Shown piece after piece: positions 11,219 to 19,951 of a DNA stretch of 64,000 nucleotides; positions within the stretch are counted from its first letter, which is position 1; every line of letters starts with the position of its first letter. Below the pieces are notes generated by a model that saw only the letters and a list, made by a program, of their open reading frames with translations, was not told the origin of the DNA and searched no databases. The DNA comes from Streptomyces albireticuli (GTDB lineage Bacteria; Actinomycetota; Actinomycetes; Streptomycetales; Streptomycetaceae): NCBI RefSeq assembly GCF_002192455.1, contig NZ_CP021744.1, positions 2,448,001 through 2,512,000 of the forward strand, in the 5' to 3' direction. The translations under genes were made by a program, and so were the position numbers.

Positions 11219-12073
11219 ATGGCCCCACGGAACGCCCCCACCGGTCGCCAACGACGTTTGGCGGCCGAGATGCGCCGCCTGCGTGAACAGGCCGGCGTCT
11301 CCATCCAGGAAGCGGCCGCAATGCTCGGCGCGGACCGCACGATGATCTCCAACATCGAGGCAGGCCGGACCGGACTGAGTGGAGACCGCGTCCGCCAACT
11401 GGCTTGTCACTACAAGTGCCCGGACACCGCGTTGATCGATGCCCTCGCGGCAATGGCGGGCAGCCGCAGGACGCGGCCATGGTGGGACGAGTACCGGGGG
11501 AAGCTGCCTGATGGACACCTCGACGTCTCGGAGATCGAGCACTACGCCGCCCGGATCCGAACCGCCCAAACTGTGCACGTACCCGGCCTATTCCAAACGG
11601 AAGATCACGCGCGGGCCATCTTCGAGTTCACTGTGCCGAAGCTTCCACGCCTTGAAGTGGAACTGCGAGTCGCGCACCGTATGAGTCGCCAAACCGTCAT
11701 TACGGGCGACAATCCCACGCCGTACACCGGCATCATCCATGAGGCAGCACTTCGATTGGAGTTCGGCGGGCGAGACGTGGCCCGAAAGCAGCTGAACTAT
11801 CTGGCAGAGGCAGCAGATCGAACCAACGTCACGCTCCGGGTCATCCCCTTCAGCGCAGGAGGGTTTCCCGGCGCAGATCAATCAATCCTCTATACCGAGG
11901 GCCCCGTTCCTCAGATTGACACTGTGCATTTGGACACCGCGTTGGGTGCCCAATTCATTAACGCCCCGACACCACTTGCCAACTACCGTGCACTCTTGGA
12001 CCTGATGGAAAGTTCCGCACTGCCGCCCGACGCATCGCAGAGTTTCATCCGGTCCATCGCACTCAACTTGTGA
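11219..12073 (+). CDS. WhiJ-type HTH regulator (XRE domain + DUF5753)
   Basis: This 284-residue protein has an XRE helix-turn-helix at residues ~14-66 (SIQEAAAMLGADRTMISNIEAGR) and a DUF5753 C-terminal domain from ~90 (WWDEYRG ... VHVPGLFQTEDHARAIF). DUF5753 is also described as a Scr1-type toxin-antitoxin-like domain. The ATG at 11219 follows GAGAGG. A DUF397 gene begins 13 bases downstream, and an ATPase-fold gene is divergent: the standard trio linked in Streptomyces to control of development (whiJ, abaA). Base use is clearly less G/C-rich at third positions than neighbouring core genes, which supports acquisition. Its position inside an hsd locus suggests it controls restriction genes. 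Confidence 0.92.
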   Translation: MAPRNAPTGRQRRLAAEMRRLREQAGVSIQEAAAMLGADRTMISNIEAGRTGLSGDRVRQLACHYKCPDTALIDALAAMAGSRRTRPWWDEYRGKLPDGHLDVSEIEHYAARIRTAQTVHVPGLFQTEDHARAIFEFTVPKLPRLEVELRVAHRMSRQTVITGDNPTPYTGIIHEAALRLEFGGRDVARKQLNYLAEAADRTNVTLRVIPFSAGGFPGADQSILYTEGPVPQIDTVHLDTALGAQFINAPTPLANYRALLDLMESSALPPDASQSFIRSIALNL

Positions 12074-12086
12074 GAGGACCGAGAAA

Positions 12087-12284
12087 ATGGCCGAGTGTGG
12101 CTGGCAGCGATCGACATTCAGTGGGGGTGGCGGAAACAACTGCGTCGAAATCGCGGCGGCGGGCAGCGGGATAGTCATCCGCGAAAGCGAGGCCCCGGAC
12201 CAGAACATCACGACTGACCGGGGCATGCTCAGTACCCTACTCATAGGCATAAAAGCGGGCAGGTTCAGAGGACCGGCGACATGA
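12087..12284 (+). CDS. DUF397 small protein
   Basis: This 65-residue protein has the DUF397 pattern: W at position 6, RSTFSGGGGNNCVEIA (normally S-S-x-S-x-x-x-x-x-CVEV), then IVIRESEAPD. GAGAGGACCGAGAAA precedes the ATG. DUF397 proteins partner the DUF5753-type HTH protein and have been discussed both as modulators of it and as the toxin-like member of the pair. The C-terminal tail past about residue 45 (TTDRGMLSTLLIGIKAGRF) matches the family end, where WxxFL-like aromatics normally occur. The gene ends only 16 bases from the convergent end of hsdS. Confidence 0.9.
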   Translation: MAECGWQRSTFSGGGGNNCVEIAAAGSGIVIRESEAPDQNITTDRGMLSTLLIGIKAGRFRGPAT

Positions 12285-12290
12285 CGTCAT
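12281..12290. repeat. Perfect 10-base palindrome at the DUF397/hsdS convergent junction
   Basis: ATGACGTCAT overlaps the DUF397 stop codon and lies in the 16-base gap before the hsdS stop. There is no room for a normal terminator hairpin, so the two convergent transcripts very likely run into each other. Confidence 0.5.
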
Positions 12291-12300
12291 CCATCCTGGA

Positions 12301-13512
12301 TCATCCTTGAGGGACGCGGGCCCGACCACTGAGAAGGTCGTCAAGGAGACCTTGTCGCACTGCTCGCAACTTAGCGATCTGCCGCCGCACGCTATCCATG
12401 CGCATCCGGCTGGATGCAACCGCCGCAGTCACCCGCTGCTGTTCCTGGATAGCGACGTTTGGCACAAGCAATCGCCGGATCGCAGCCTGACTGATGTTCT
12501 TCATACTGCCGCTCGTACCCGTTGCCTCTGCCTTGATTTGATTTCGCACACCTGGACTCGCCAGGGCCATCTGAATGAAGGAAGACTCGGCCATCGACTC
12601 GTTGGTCACAAGCCTCAGAGTCTTATCGCTGAGCATGAGGCGCGGCGGTGCCGACTGCACGACACATGCCAGACCAACCAGGTCCTCGGTGTTGGCTCGC
12701 GTCATGAGCAGATCGCCCGTTTGGACCTCGTAATGAGGGTTGATCAGCCCAGCATCACGAACAACCTTGTTCTCGCGAGCCTCAAACCAGCCACTCTGCA
12801 CCGCGCTGACCTTAAGAACTCCCCATTCGCCCTCTCCTGCCGGGACATTCTCGGCCGCTGGACTCTTGCCGGTCTCGATGCGATACAGCCAGCTCTCCAA
12901 GGGCACACAGTCCTGTGCCCCGGCCAGCGACTGCTCAACGAGGGCAACCTCGACTGTCCGAAGCTTGGTGCTCACCCGTTCCAACGCAGTGATCCGCCGC
13001 TCGATCGCGGCATGGGCGGCCACTACCCGATGCTGCGCGACCAGTGGAATGTACGGAACTTTGAGTCTCTTGACTTCCGATTGCGGCAACTGGAACTGAC
13101 CACTCGTACCACGCATAGCGCCATGAATCTGCCGCCGCACACCCTCTGATCCGAGCAACAAACCAAGGAAATTTGGGTTAAGCCTTGCACGATCTGGCAC
13201 GAGTCGGAACATAAGGTCGGACAGAATAAGTCGAGGTCGCACATGCTTCACAACATGCGCTGCACCCACCAAGGACTTCGCTCCATTGACTCGCACCATG
13301 AGTACATCGTTGGCACTTACTTCCAATTTCGCATACCCAGCGCCCCATGACGGCAACCGCTTAGCCTGCTCAGGAACAAACCGCCCTGTGGTTAGGGCAC
13401 CCAGACGTAGAACGCCCCACTCGTCATTTGTCGGCGATTGCGCTTGCGCTGGCACAGCTGTACCAACTTCGATGTACTGCAAGAGCTCACCGAGCTGCAC
13501 CTCACCGCTCAT
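12301..13512 (-). CDS. hsdS: Type I restriction-modification specificity subunit (HsdS)
   Basis: This 403-residue subunit sets the DNA target of the HsdM/HsdR complex. It has two target-recognition domains (about residues 5-160 and 195-365), each ending in a central or C-terminal helix ([44 protein letters not shown]). The halves are visibly homologous: WGVL(R/K) ... [13 protein letters not shown] ... PRL-LSD ... GVR-QI ... GTSG ... VP. The start at 13512 overlaps hsdM by 11 bases, so the two are translationally coupled. The gene is less GC-rich than hsdM, as is common for horizontally shuffled hsdS. Its target sequence cannot be predicted by eye. Confidence 0.95.
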   Translation of the reverse strand: MSGEVQLGELLQYIEVGTAVPAQAQSPTNDEWGVLRLGALTTGRFVPEQAKRLPSWGAGYAKLEVSANDVLMVRVNGAKSLVGAAHVVKHVRPRLILSDLMFRLVPDRARLNPNFLGLLLGSEGVRRQIHGAMRGTSGQFQLPQSEVKRLKVPYIPLVAQHRVVAAHAAIERRITALERVSTKLRTVEVALVEQSLAGAQDCVPLESWLYRIETGKSPAAENVPAGEGEWGVLKVSAVQSGWFEARENKVVRDAGLINPHYEVQTGDLLMTRANTEDLVGLACVVQSAPPRLMLSDKTLRLVTNESMAESSFIQMALASPGVRNQIKAEATGTSGSMKNISQAAIRRLLVPNVAIQEQQRVTAAVASSRMRMDSVRRQIAKLRAVRQGLLDDLLSGRARVPQG

Positions 13513-16111
13513 AGCCGAGCTCCCTCAGCTGCTTACCAAAGTCGCTGACCGCCCCCGCGCTCTCCCTCTCCAGCTCCTCCAAGGACACCGCGTACTTCTC
13601 CGCCCAACGACGGAACACCGCCACCAGCTCCCGCCGCCCCGACGCAACGGCCGCGTCCAGACGGCCGGACAGGTCATCGTCCAGAACGGTCAGAACGACG
13701 CGCTCCGCGCCGCCCTCCTCCGCCTTCGTCACGTCCGCCGCGGCGAGCAGGTCCTTCAGGAACCGCTCGTCCAGAGCCTTCCGCTTCTTCGAGGCAGCCG
13801 TGCGCTCCTTCTTGCGCGCGGCTACCGCCTTCTCAAGGCGCGCGAGCTCTTCGGGAGTGACCGGCGTGCGCTCCACGGCCTCGCCCTCACCCTCGTCCTC
13901 ATCGGCATCCGCATCCGCATCCGCATCCGCATCCGCGCCGTCCCCCACGCCCTGCGCCGTCCCCAAAGCCTCCACCGCCGACTTGTACGCGGCGTCCGCC
14001 AGCCCAAGCGCCTCGTCAGCCCGGGCCACTTCCTTCAGGAACTCCGGAATCAGCACCCGCACCACCGGCTGGTCCATCGCACGCCGCCGGTCCGCACCCG
14101 TGACACTCGTCTTCTTGCGCCCCTTGACGGTGGTGCCGTCGTCCTGCGGGACCGCCGGCTCGACCATCGCCTCCACCGAGTCGACCCAGCCGTCGAGCAC
14201 CCGCTCGTAGCCGCCCGCCGCCAGTGCCTTGAGGTCGTACCGCGCTTCCGTCCACCAGTCGGCGACGATGCCGGCCGTCGTGTACTCGTCCAGGACGTTC
14301 ACCGCTCCGACGGCGTCCTTGAAGCCTTCGAGGAGGCGACCGCGCAGCACCATCAGCCGCCCGTTCTCCGCCAGCGCGGCGAAGAGATCGGCCTGCCCGG
14401 CCCACCACTTCTCGTACGCGGCACGCAGCTCCGCTTCCTTGGCCGCAGCAAGGGCCGGGATGCGCTCGGCGGTGACCTCCGGGCCCTCCGGGAGGAAGTC
14501 GACGTAGTCGGCGTCCCCGTCCCGCTCCGCGAACAGCTCCGCCGGGTCCACCCCGTACGCGCCGAACAGAGCCGCCCGGGCCGTCACCTCGGCCTTCGGC
14601 ACACCGCCGTACAGGTGCGCCCGTACGTCCTGCGGCTCTGCAGGCGGCGAGTTGTCGACCCAGCGGCGGATATTGAGGTTCGCGTCGGCGGCCAGGAGGA
14701 CGTCCCTGTCCACCACCCGCGAGTAGCCGGGCTCCGCGCGCCACCCCTGATACACGGTGACGATCTTCTCGATGTGCTCCGGGCCGAGCTGGTTCTGATT
14801 GCTGGCCGCCCGGTAGTCGCGGTCGGCGTTGATGAAGAGGACCTGCTTCTCGCGGTCCTTCGACTTCCGGCCCGGGCGCCGGAGCACCAGGATGCAGCCG
14901 GGGATGCCGGTGCCGTAGAAGAGGTTCGGGCCGAGGCCGATCACAGCCTCGATGCAGTCGTCGGCGAGCAGCCGACGGCGGATGTCCCGCTCCTTGCCGG
15001 CGCGGAAGAGCACACCGTGCGGCATGACGGTCGCGGCGACGCCGCGTTCCTCCAGCACCGCGATCATGTGCTGGACGAACATCAGGTCGGCCTTCTTGCC
15101 GCCCTCCGGTGTCCACTCCTTCATCCGGGTCCCGTGGCGCTGGTCCGCGTCGGCGACCTGCTCCGCGTCGTAGTTGAGGGAGAACGGAGGGTTCGACAGC
15201 ACCTTGGTGAACGTACGCAGCCGCCCGCCCGCCGTCAGGTGCAGCGGCTCGGCGAGTGTGTCGCCGTGCTGGAGGTCGAACTCCCGGATGCCGTGCAGCA
15301 CCATGTTCATGCTCGCCATGGACCAGGAGGGGCCGTTCTTGTCCTGGCCGTTGACCGAGAGCTCCCGCGGATCACCGCCGTGCTCCTCCACGTGCTCCTT
15401 GGCGGCGATCAGCATGCCGCCGGAGCCCGAGCACGGGTCGTAGACCGTGTCTCCCGGCTGGGGATCGACGAGGCGGACCATCATCCGCACCACCTCGCGC
15501 GGGGTGTAGAACTCACCACCACGCTGGCCGGCGGTGTCCGCGAACCGGCCGAGCAGGTACTCGTACGCCGCACCGAGCATGTCGGGGAACTCGAAGTCCT
15601 CGTTCCGCAGCCGGTAGAGGCTGAAGTGGCGGATGAGGGCACGCAGCTCGTTGTTGGTGAAACGAGGCTTGTTGCCGATGATCTCGTTGAAGGTGATGTG
15701 GGCGGCGACGCCTGTGAGCCGTTCGTTGGTCTCCTGGAGTGCCACCAGCGCCTGGTCGAGCCGCTCCCCCACCTTGTCGGTGAGCATGGAGATGCCGAGC
15801 GCGGGCTCACCCGGCTGCCCGGGGTCGGCGTGCGGACCCTTCCACCAGCGGGCCCGCGGCGGAACATAGAAGACCGAGGGGTACTTCTCGGGGTTGTTCG
15901 CGCGGGCGAGCGCCTTCTCCACGTCACCCGTGCTCTTGAGTGCCGCCTCGTACACCCGCTCCCACTCGGGCTGGAACTCGTCCGAGGAGCGCTTGAGGAA
16001 CAGCATCCCGAAGATGAAGTCCCGGTACTCCGAGGCGTCCATCCGCCCGCGCAGGATGTCCGCGGCGGAGAAGAGATGCCGTTCCAGCTGGGGCAGTGTG
16101 ATTCTGGCCAC
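13502..16111 (-). CDS. hsdM: Type I restriction-modification methyltransferase subunit (HsdM)
   Basis: This 869-residue N6-adenine methyltransferase modifies one adenine per strand in the HsdS-defined target. An N-terminal HsdM helical domain is followed by FYTPREVV (201-208), the SAM-binding DPCSGSGGM (225-233) and the catalytic NPPF (307-310). At 869 residues it is longer than most HsdM (~500-700): a ~400-residue C-terminal part contains an acidic Asp-Ala repeat encoded by a hexamer tract and a coiled-coil-like region ([21 protein letters not shown]). The ATG start at 16111 leaves an 89-base gap after rloB that could hold its own promoter. Confidence 0.97.
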   Translation of the reverse strand: MARITLPQLERHLFSAADILRGRMDASEYRDFIFGMLFLKRSSDEFQPEWERVYEAALKSTGDVEKALARANNPEKYPSVFYVPPRARWWKGPHADPGQPGEPALGISMLTDKVGERLDQALVALQETNERLTGVAAHITFNEIIGNKPRFTNNELRALIRHFSLYRLRNEDFEFPDMLGAAYEYLLGRFADTAGQRGGEFYTPREVVRMMVRLVDPQPGDTVYDPCSGSGGMLIAAKEHVEEHGGDPRELSVNGQDKNGPSWSMASMNMVLHGIREFDLQHGDTLAEPLHLTAGGRLRTFTKVLSNPPFSLNYDAEQVADADQRHGTRMKEWTPEGGKKADLMFVQHMIAVLEERGVAATVMPHGVLFRAGKERDIRRRLLADDCIEAVIGLGPNLFYGTGIPGCILVLRRPGRKSKDREKQVLFINADRDYRAASNQNQLGPEHIEKIVTVYQGWRAEPGYSRVVDRDVLLAADANLNIRRWVDNSPPAEPQDVRAHLYGGVPKAEVTARAALFGAYGVDPAELFAERDGDADYVDFLPEGPEVTAERIPALAAAKEAELRAAYEKWWAGQADLFAALAENGRLMVLRGRLLEGFKDAVGAVNVLDEYTTAGIVADWWTEARYDLKALAAGGYERVLDGWVDSVEAMVEPAVPQDDGTTVKGRKKTSVTGADRRRAMDQPVVRVLIPEFLKEVARADEALGLADAAYKSAVEALGTAQGVGDGADADADADADADEDEGEGEAVERTPVTPEELARLEKAVAARKKERTAASKKRKALDERFLKDLLAAADVTKAEEGGAERVVLTVLDDDLSGRLDAAVASGRRELVAVFRRWAEKYAVSLEELERESAGAVSDFGKQLRELGYER
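13905..13934. repeat. Hexanucleotide microsatellite (GCATCC)x5 in hsdM
   Basis: Five perfect copies of GCATCC (GGATGC on the coding strand) encode part of an alternating Asp-Ala tract flanked by Glu/Asp/Gly. Because the unit is 6 bases, gain or loss of copies changes the linker length without shifting the frame. Confidence 0.9.
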
Positions 16112-16200
16112 GCACCGGTCCTTCGTACGCCGTGGGGATTCGGAAAGTCTCCGGGCAGCGTAATCGGGTCACGGCCTCATACGGAAACCGATCGCCACGG

Positions 16201-17106
16201 TCAGTAGGAGTCTTCGGTGGCGATCTCCAGATCGGCAAGAAATCTCCATACGTCACTGGACGGGTCCCGCTTCAGCGGGTCGCAGTCGGCCGCGTGGCCG
16301 GTCCGTGTGCGCCATGTCTCGTACGACTCGGGTGCCGTCTCACCGGAGGACCCGGCATCGGCTCGCGCCGCCTTCGACGCGGCGAGAAGATCGTCCGCCC
16401 GCTTGGGCGAGCAATCACCATGCGGACAGGAGGTAACGAGTTTCCGCGCGTTGCGCACGGCGTTGCGTATCGGCGCCTGCTCCCTCCCCCTCGCTTCCCT
16501 CATCAGAGCTTCACCCCTGCCACCACCGAGCCCCTTGCCCCGGTCACCGGACGCCTTGTCGTACTCCTTGAAGCCGTCGGCCTTCGGGTGGTTGCGTAGC
16601 TGTTTGATCACCTCGGCGTCCCGCCCGTTCTCCTGACTCGTGAACGGCCGGAAGTGCAGCAGCAACCATATTTCGAACGAGGGATGGGACAGCGCCACAT
16701 GTACGCCGTTTTCGGACGCCTTGCGCATGGCTCGGGGGATTTCCGTGTCCCTGTTGTCCTCCGCGTCGCGGTCGAAGAAGGCCCACTTCTCGCAGTCCTG
16801 GTCCCCCTTCTTCTCCGCTTCGGACAGTACGAGATCGACCACGGCCTCGGGCCGCAGCCCATTAGGATTACTGGGCTCGCACACCTTGAGGTGGAACTTC
16901 TCCCGACCCGGTCGGTCTCCGAAGGTCTTGTTGATCAGGCGGAAGTACTCAGGCTCGGTTCTCGCGCCCTCGCCGGCCACGTAGATCACCCGGACCGACT
17001 GATCACCGTACGAGTCAACAGTGCGGCGCAGCTGCCCGCCGCCCGTCGGGCGTCCACGACGACGACGGCCGCCGGCCTGCTCCTGGTCCCGGTTTCCCCT
17101 GCTCAC
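16201..17106 (-). CDS. rloB: RloB-like protein (AbiLii-type abortive infection component)
   Basis: This 301-residue protein matches the RloB family: N-terminal basic tail, VIYVAGEGARTEPEYF (RVxYxxEGxxTExxYF), the acidic AFFDRDAEDNRD segment and the SHPSFEIWLLLHF motif. RloB folds are related to TOPRIM/OLD nucleases, and these residues are the likely metal site. The lactococcal pair AbiLi/AbiLii and the Campylobacter RloA/RloB genes, which are linked to type I restriction loci, are the closest known arrangement. The GTG start at 17106 overlaps the upstream ATPase stop by 4 bases (GTGA). By analogy it is the effector of a phage-triggered growth-arrest system; the trigger is unknown. Confidence 0.88.
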   Translation of the reverse strand: MSRGNRDQEQAGGRRRRGRPTGGGQLRRTVDSYGDQSVRVIYVAGEGARTEPEYFRLINKTFGDRPGREKFHLKVCEPSNPNGLRPEAVVDLVLSEAEKKGDQDCEKWAFFDRDAEDNRDTEIPRAMRKASENGVHVALSHPSFEIWLLLHFRPFTSQENGRDAEVIKQLRNHPKADGFKEYDKASGDRGKGLGGGRGEALMREARGREQAPIRNAVRNARKLVTSCPHGDCSPKRADDLLAASKAARADAGSSGETAPESYETWRTRTGHAADCDPLKRDPSSDVWRFLADLEIATEDSY

Positions 17107-18391
17107 GCCGTCGCCTTCAGCTCTTCTTCGAGCAGGGCGATCCCCCGCGCGATGTCACCCGCGTCCAAGCGAGGTGTACCGCCGTAGTGACCGTGCAGAT
17201 AGCGGCGTTCCAGATTGTCGTCCTTACGGGCCTTCCTGGCGGCCGTCAGCGGGTAGAGGGCCGTCTCGCCGGTGCTGTTCTTGAGCGTGAGCCACACCTG
17301 GTCCCTGTCCAACGGGCGCTCGGCCACCGAGGGGCCGAGAAGGGTGGCGTCGTGGGTCGTGAAGACAAGCTGGGCGCTCTTCGGGTTCGCCACCCGGTCC
17401 TGGAACAACCGGATGACCTCCGCCGCGAGGAGCGGATGCAGGCTCGAATCAAGCTCGTCGGCGAGGAGCACGCCGCCGTTCTTCAGAGCGGTGAGGAGCG
17501 GACCCAGGAAGGCGAACCACGCGTGCGTGCCGAGTGACTCCTGGCGCAGGAAATCCAACGGCCGCTCGGAGCCGTCCGGGGACCGGTGCAAGAGCTGGAG
17601 CTCACCGGTGTCCGGGTCGGTCGTCACTTCGCTGATACCGAGGTCCGCGGCCTTGAGGAGAGTGTTGAACCGTTCACGCAGCTCGTCGTCGGTCCGCTTG
17701 GGGTCGGCCAGGAGGTCCCGGGTCCATTCCGTACGGGCCGGGACGTCGGCTCCGGAGGTGACCAGCCAGAGGTTGTCGAGGAACCAGCGGTGCACCGCCG
17801 AGAGCTGCGGATGGTTCATAGCCGCGGCGACCGTGAGGAAGAGAGCATTGGGCCGGGTGAGGGAGACGAAGGTGTCCTTGGGGCCGCGCAGCCCCGTGCC
17901 CTTGAAGTGGAATTCCCCCCCTCGTCGTCCGACCGGCCGGCTTCCCGGTCGAACCACACCTGGCGGCGCCCGGAGGGATACGCATGGAGCCACTCCGCCT
18001 CGACGCGCTCGTCCGAGAGCTCGAAGCCGTAGGTGAAACGGGTGGGGTTGCGGACTCCCAGCAGCAGTTCGACCTCGAAGAGGCTGGTCTCCTCGCGGGC
18101 GGCGGGATCTAGCGCGTAAGGCTCGCGCTCCGCCACGCCGGAGTCCTTGCTCCACTCCGCGAAGGACTCCCGGACGGCCTTCCGCATGAATCGAAGCGCC
18201 GACAGCACATTTGACTTGCCCGAAGCGTTGGCTCCAAAGATGCCAATTGCGGGGAGCACCGAGACAGTCTTGCCGTCCGAACGAAGATCCGTCTCGCGAC
18301 CCGTCTTCCCATTGAACTCTGTCGCCACCAGCGACAGCTCTTGTTCTTCACGGATCGACCGGTGATTGGCCACGCGGAAGCTGAGCAGCAC
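17103..18391 (-). pseudogene. rloA: RloA-like AAA15 ATPase (AbiLi-type), interrupted by a frameshift at a G7 tract
   Basis: The gene reads as two overlapping frames. The N-terminal part (start 18391; MLLSFRVANHRSI, Walker A GANASGKS at residues 53-60) runs to SDDEGG. The C-terminal part resumes as EFHFKGTGLRGPKDTFVSL and contains the Walker B-like VLLADELDSSLHP and the H-loop VFTTHD. The break lies exactly at seven G on the coding strand (C7 at 17915-17921). Eight G (or five) would restore one ~430-residue frame, a normal length for this family. The downstream part stays open for more than 250 codons with all motifs intact, so the change is recent, an error, or functional slippage. It is the first gene of the rloA-rloB-hsdM-hsdS unit. 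Confidence 0.88.
17915..17921 (-). other. Homopolymer G7 (coding strand) at the rloA frameshift
   Basis: The only change needed to join the two rloA frames is one extra G, or loss of two, in this run. Codons before it read GAC GAG GGG GGG; after correction the next codons read GAA TTC CAC TTC (EFHF), which continues the conserved region. Confidence 0.9.
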
Positions 18392-18501
18392 GGCTGAACC
18401 TCCCTACGAGGCGGAGCCTCGATAGCCGCCTAACGCTCTTACGTACGGGTAACCCTCACCAGACACCCTATGGCGTGGTTCAGCGATGCGCCAGACACGC
18501 G

Positions 18502-19668
18502 TCAACCAGAGGTGACCACTCCGGCAACCGCCCGCTCCGTGGTCGCGATCGTCGCCGAGCCGACCACGCGGGTGCCGTCGTAGAGCACGATCGCCTGGCC
18601 CGGGGCCACGCCGCGGACCGGCTCGGTGAAGCTCACCCGCAGCTCGCCGCCGACCAGCTCGGCCGAGACCTCCGTCTCGCCGCCGTGCGCGCGCAGCTGG
18701 GCGGTGTACGTGCCGGGGCCGGCTGGGGCGACGCCGCACCAGCGGGGCTTGATCGCGGTGAGGGCGGTGACGTCCAGCGCCTCCACCGGGCCGACCGTCA
18801 CGGTGTTGTTCACCGGGGAGATGTCCAGGACGTAGCGCGGCTTGCCGTCCGGGGCCGGGTGCCCGATGCGCAGGCCCTTGCGCTGGCCGATGGTGAAGCC
18901 GTACGCGCCCTCGTGCGTGCCCACCTTGGCGCCGGACTCGTCGACGATGTCGCCCTCGGCGGTGCCGAGGTGCTTCGCCAGGAAGCCCTGGGTGTCGCCG
19001 TCGGCGATGAAGCAGATGTCGTGGCTGTCCGGCTTCTTGGCGACGGCCAGGCCGCGCCGCTCCGCCTCCGCCCGGATCTCCTCCTTGGTGGTGAGCGTGT
19101 CACCCAGGGGGAACATCGCGTGGGCGAGCTGCTTCTCGTCCAGCACGCCGAGGACGTAGCTCTGGTCCTTGGCCATGTCGCTCGCGCGGTGCAGCTCACG
19201 GCTGCCGTCGTCCTTCAGGACGACCGTCGCGTAGTGCCCCGTGCAGACCGCGTCGAAGCCCAGCGCGAGCGCCTTGTCCAGCAGCGCCGCGAACTTGATC
19301 TTCTCGTTGCAGCGGAGGCACGGGTTGGGGGTGCGGCCCGCCTCGTACTCCGCGATGAAGTCGTCGACGACGTCCTCGCGGAAGCGCTCGGCGAGGTCCC
19401 AGACATAGAAGGGGATCCCGATCACGTCGGCGGCGCGGCGGGCGTCGCGCGAGTCCTCGATGGTGCAGCAGCCGCGGGCGCCCGTACGGAAGGACTGCGG
19501 GTTCGCGGAGAGCGCGAGGTGCACGCCCGTCACGTCGTGCCCGGCTTCGGCGGCGCGGGCGGCGGCGACGGCGGAGTCGACGCCGCCGGACATGGCGGCG
19601 AGCACGCGCAGTCCCTTGCGGGGGGCCGTGGGGTCGGGGGCACCGGGGAAGCCGAGGGATTCAGTCAT
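18502..19668 (-). CDS. mnmA: tRNA-specific 2-thiouridylase MnmA
   Basis: This 388-residue enzyme makes 2-thiouridine at the wobble position of Lys, Glu and Gln tRNAs using ATP and persulfide sulfur. The PP-loop SGGVDS is at 27-32. The two catalytic Cys lie in [13 protein letters not shown] and [11 protein letters not shown], and the YFIGQRKGL-like segment appears as [12 protein letters not shown]. The start is the ATG at 19668. The cysteine desulfurase gene lies upstream on the same strand, separated by 283 bases that carry a dispersed repeat. The pair fits sulfur donation from desulfurase to MnmA. The rloA/rloB/hsd island begins 110 bases downstream. Confidence 0.97.
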   Translation of the reverse strand: MTESLGFPGAPDPTAPRKGLRVLAAMSGGVDSAVAAARAAEAGHDVTGVHLALSANPQSFRTGARGCCTIEDSRDARRAADVIGIPFYVWDLAERFREDVVDDFIAEYEAGRTPNPCLRCNEKIKFAALLDKALALGFDAVCTGHYATVVLKDDGSRELHRASDMAKDQSYVLGVLDEKQLAHAMFPLGDTLTTKEEIRAEAERRGLAVAKKPDSHDICFIADGDTQGFLAKHLGTAEGDIVDESGAKVGTHEGAYGFTIGQRKGLRIGHPAPDGKPRYVLDISPVNNTVTVGPVEALDVTALTAIKPRWCGVAPAGPGTYTAQLRAHGGETEVSAELVGGELRVSFTEPVRGVAPGQAIVLYDGTRVVGSATIATTERAVAGVVTSG

Positions 19669-19787
19669 AGCGTTACCAGGGTACGGGGTGGCCGGCGGCG
19701 GGGGTGCTGGCCGGTGCGGGGGCCTGCCGGCGGGGGCCGGACGGCGGTGCGGGGCCGGGTGGGCCCTGCGGGCGGCTTTGTCCCCGC

Positions 19788-19875
19788 CCCGCCCCTTCCC
19801 GAACCGGGGGCAAGCCCCCGGGCCCCCGGTTCCGCGCTCCGCGCGGCGGCCTCAAACGCCGGCCGGGCTGGATCG
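19788..19875. repeat. Dispersed intergenic repeat, copy A (half element)
   Basis: It starts with CCCGCCCCTTCCCG (19788-19801), then GGGGGCAAGCCCCC, then CTCAAACGCCGG and GGGCTGG. It lacks the right arm seen in copies B, C and D. It lies between the cysteine desulfurase stop and the mnmA start. Confidence 0.8.
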
Positions 19876-19951
19876 CGTACAGGTCGTCCTTTAGCCGAAG
19901 GCCCGGGGCCGCGCCCCAGGAAAGCGGAGCGGCCGCGTGCCGCCCCGCCCT

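Noticed and set aside
11219..12284. The HTH and DUF397 pair as a prophage repressor module
   Set aside because: DUF5753 and DUF397 are typical chromosomal Streptomyces regulators, and no integrase, att site or phage genes are nearby.
13905..13934. On/off phase variation of hsdM by the hexamer repeat
   Set aside because: The unit is 6 bases, so copy change keeps the frame; only length variation is possible.
17915..17921. Classical programmed frameshifting in rloA
   Set aside because: No slippery heptamer of the X-XXY-YYZ type with a downstream pseudoknot is evident; slippage on the G run itself remains possible and is kept as one explanation in the findings.
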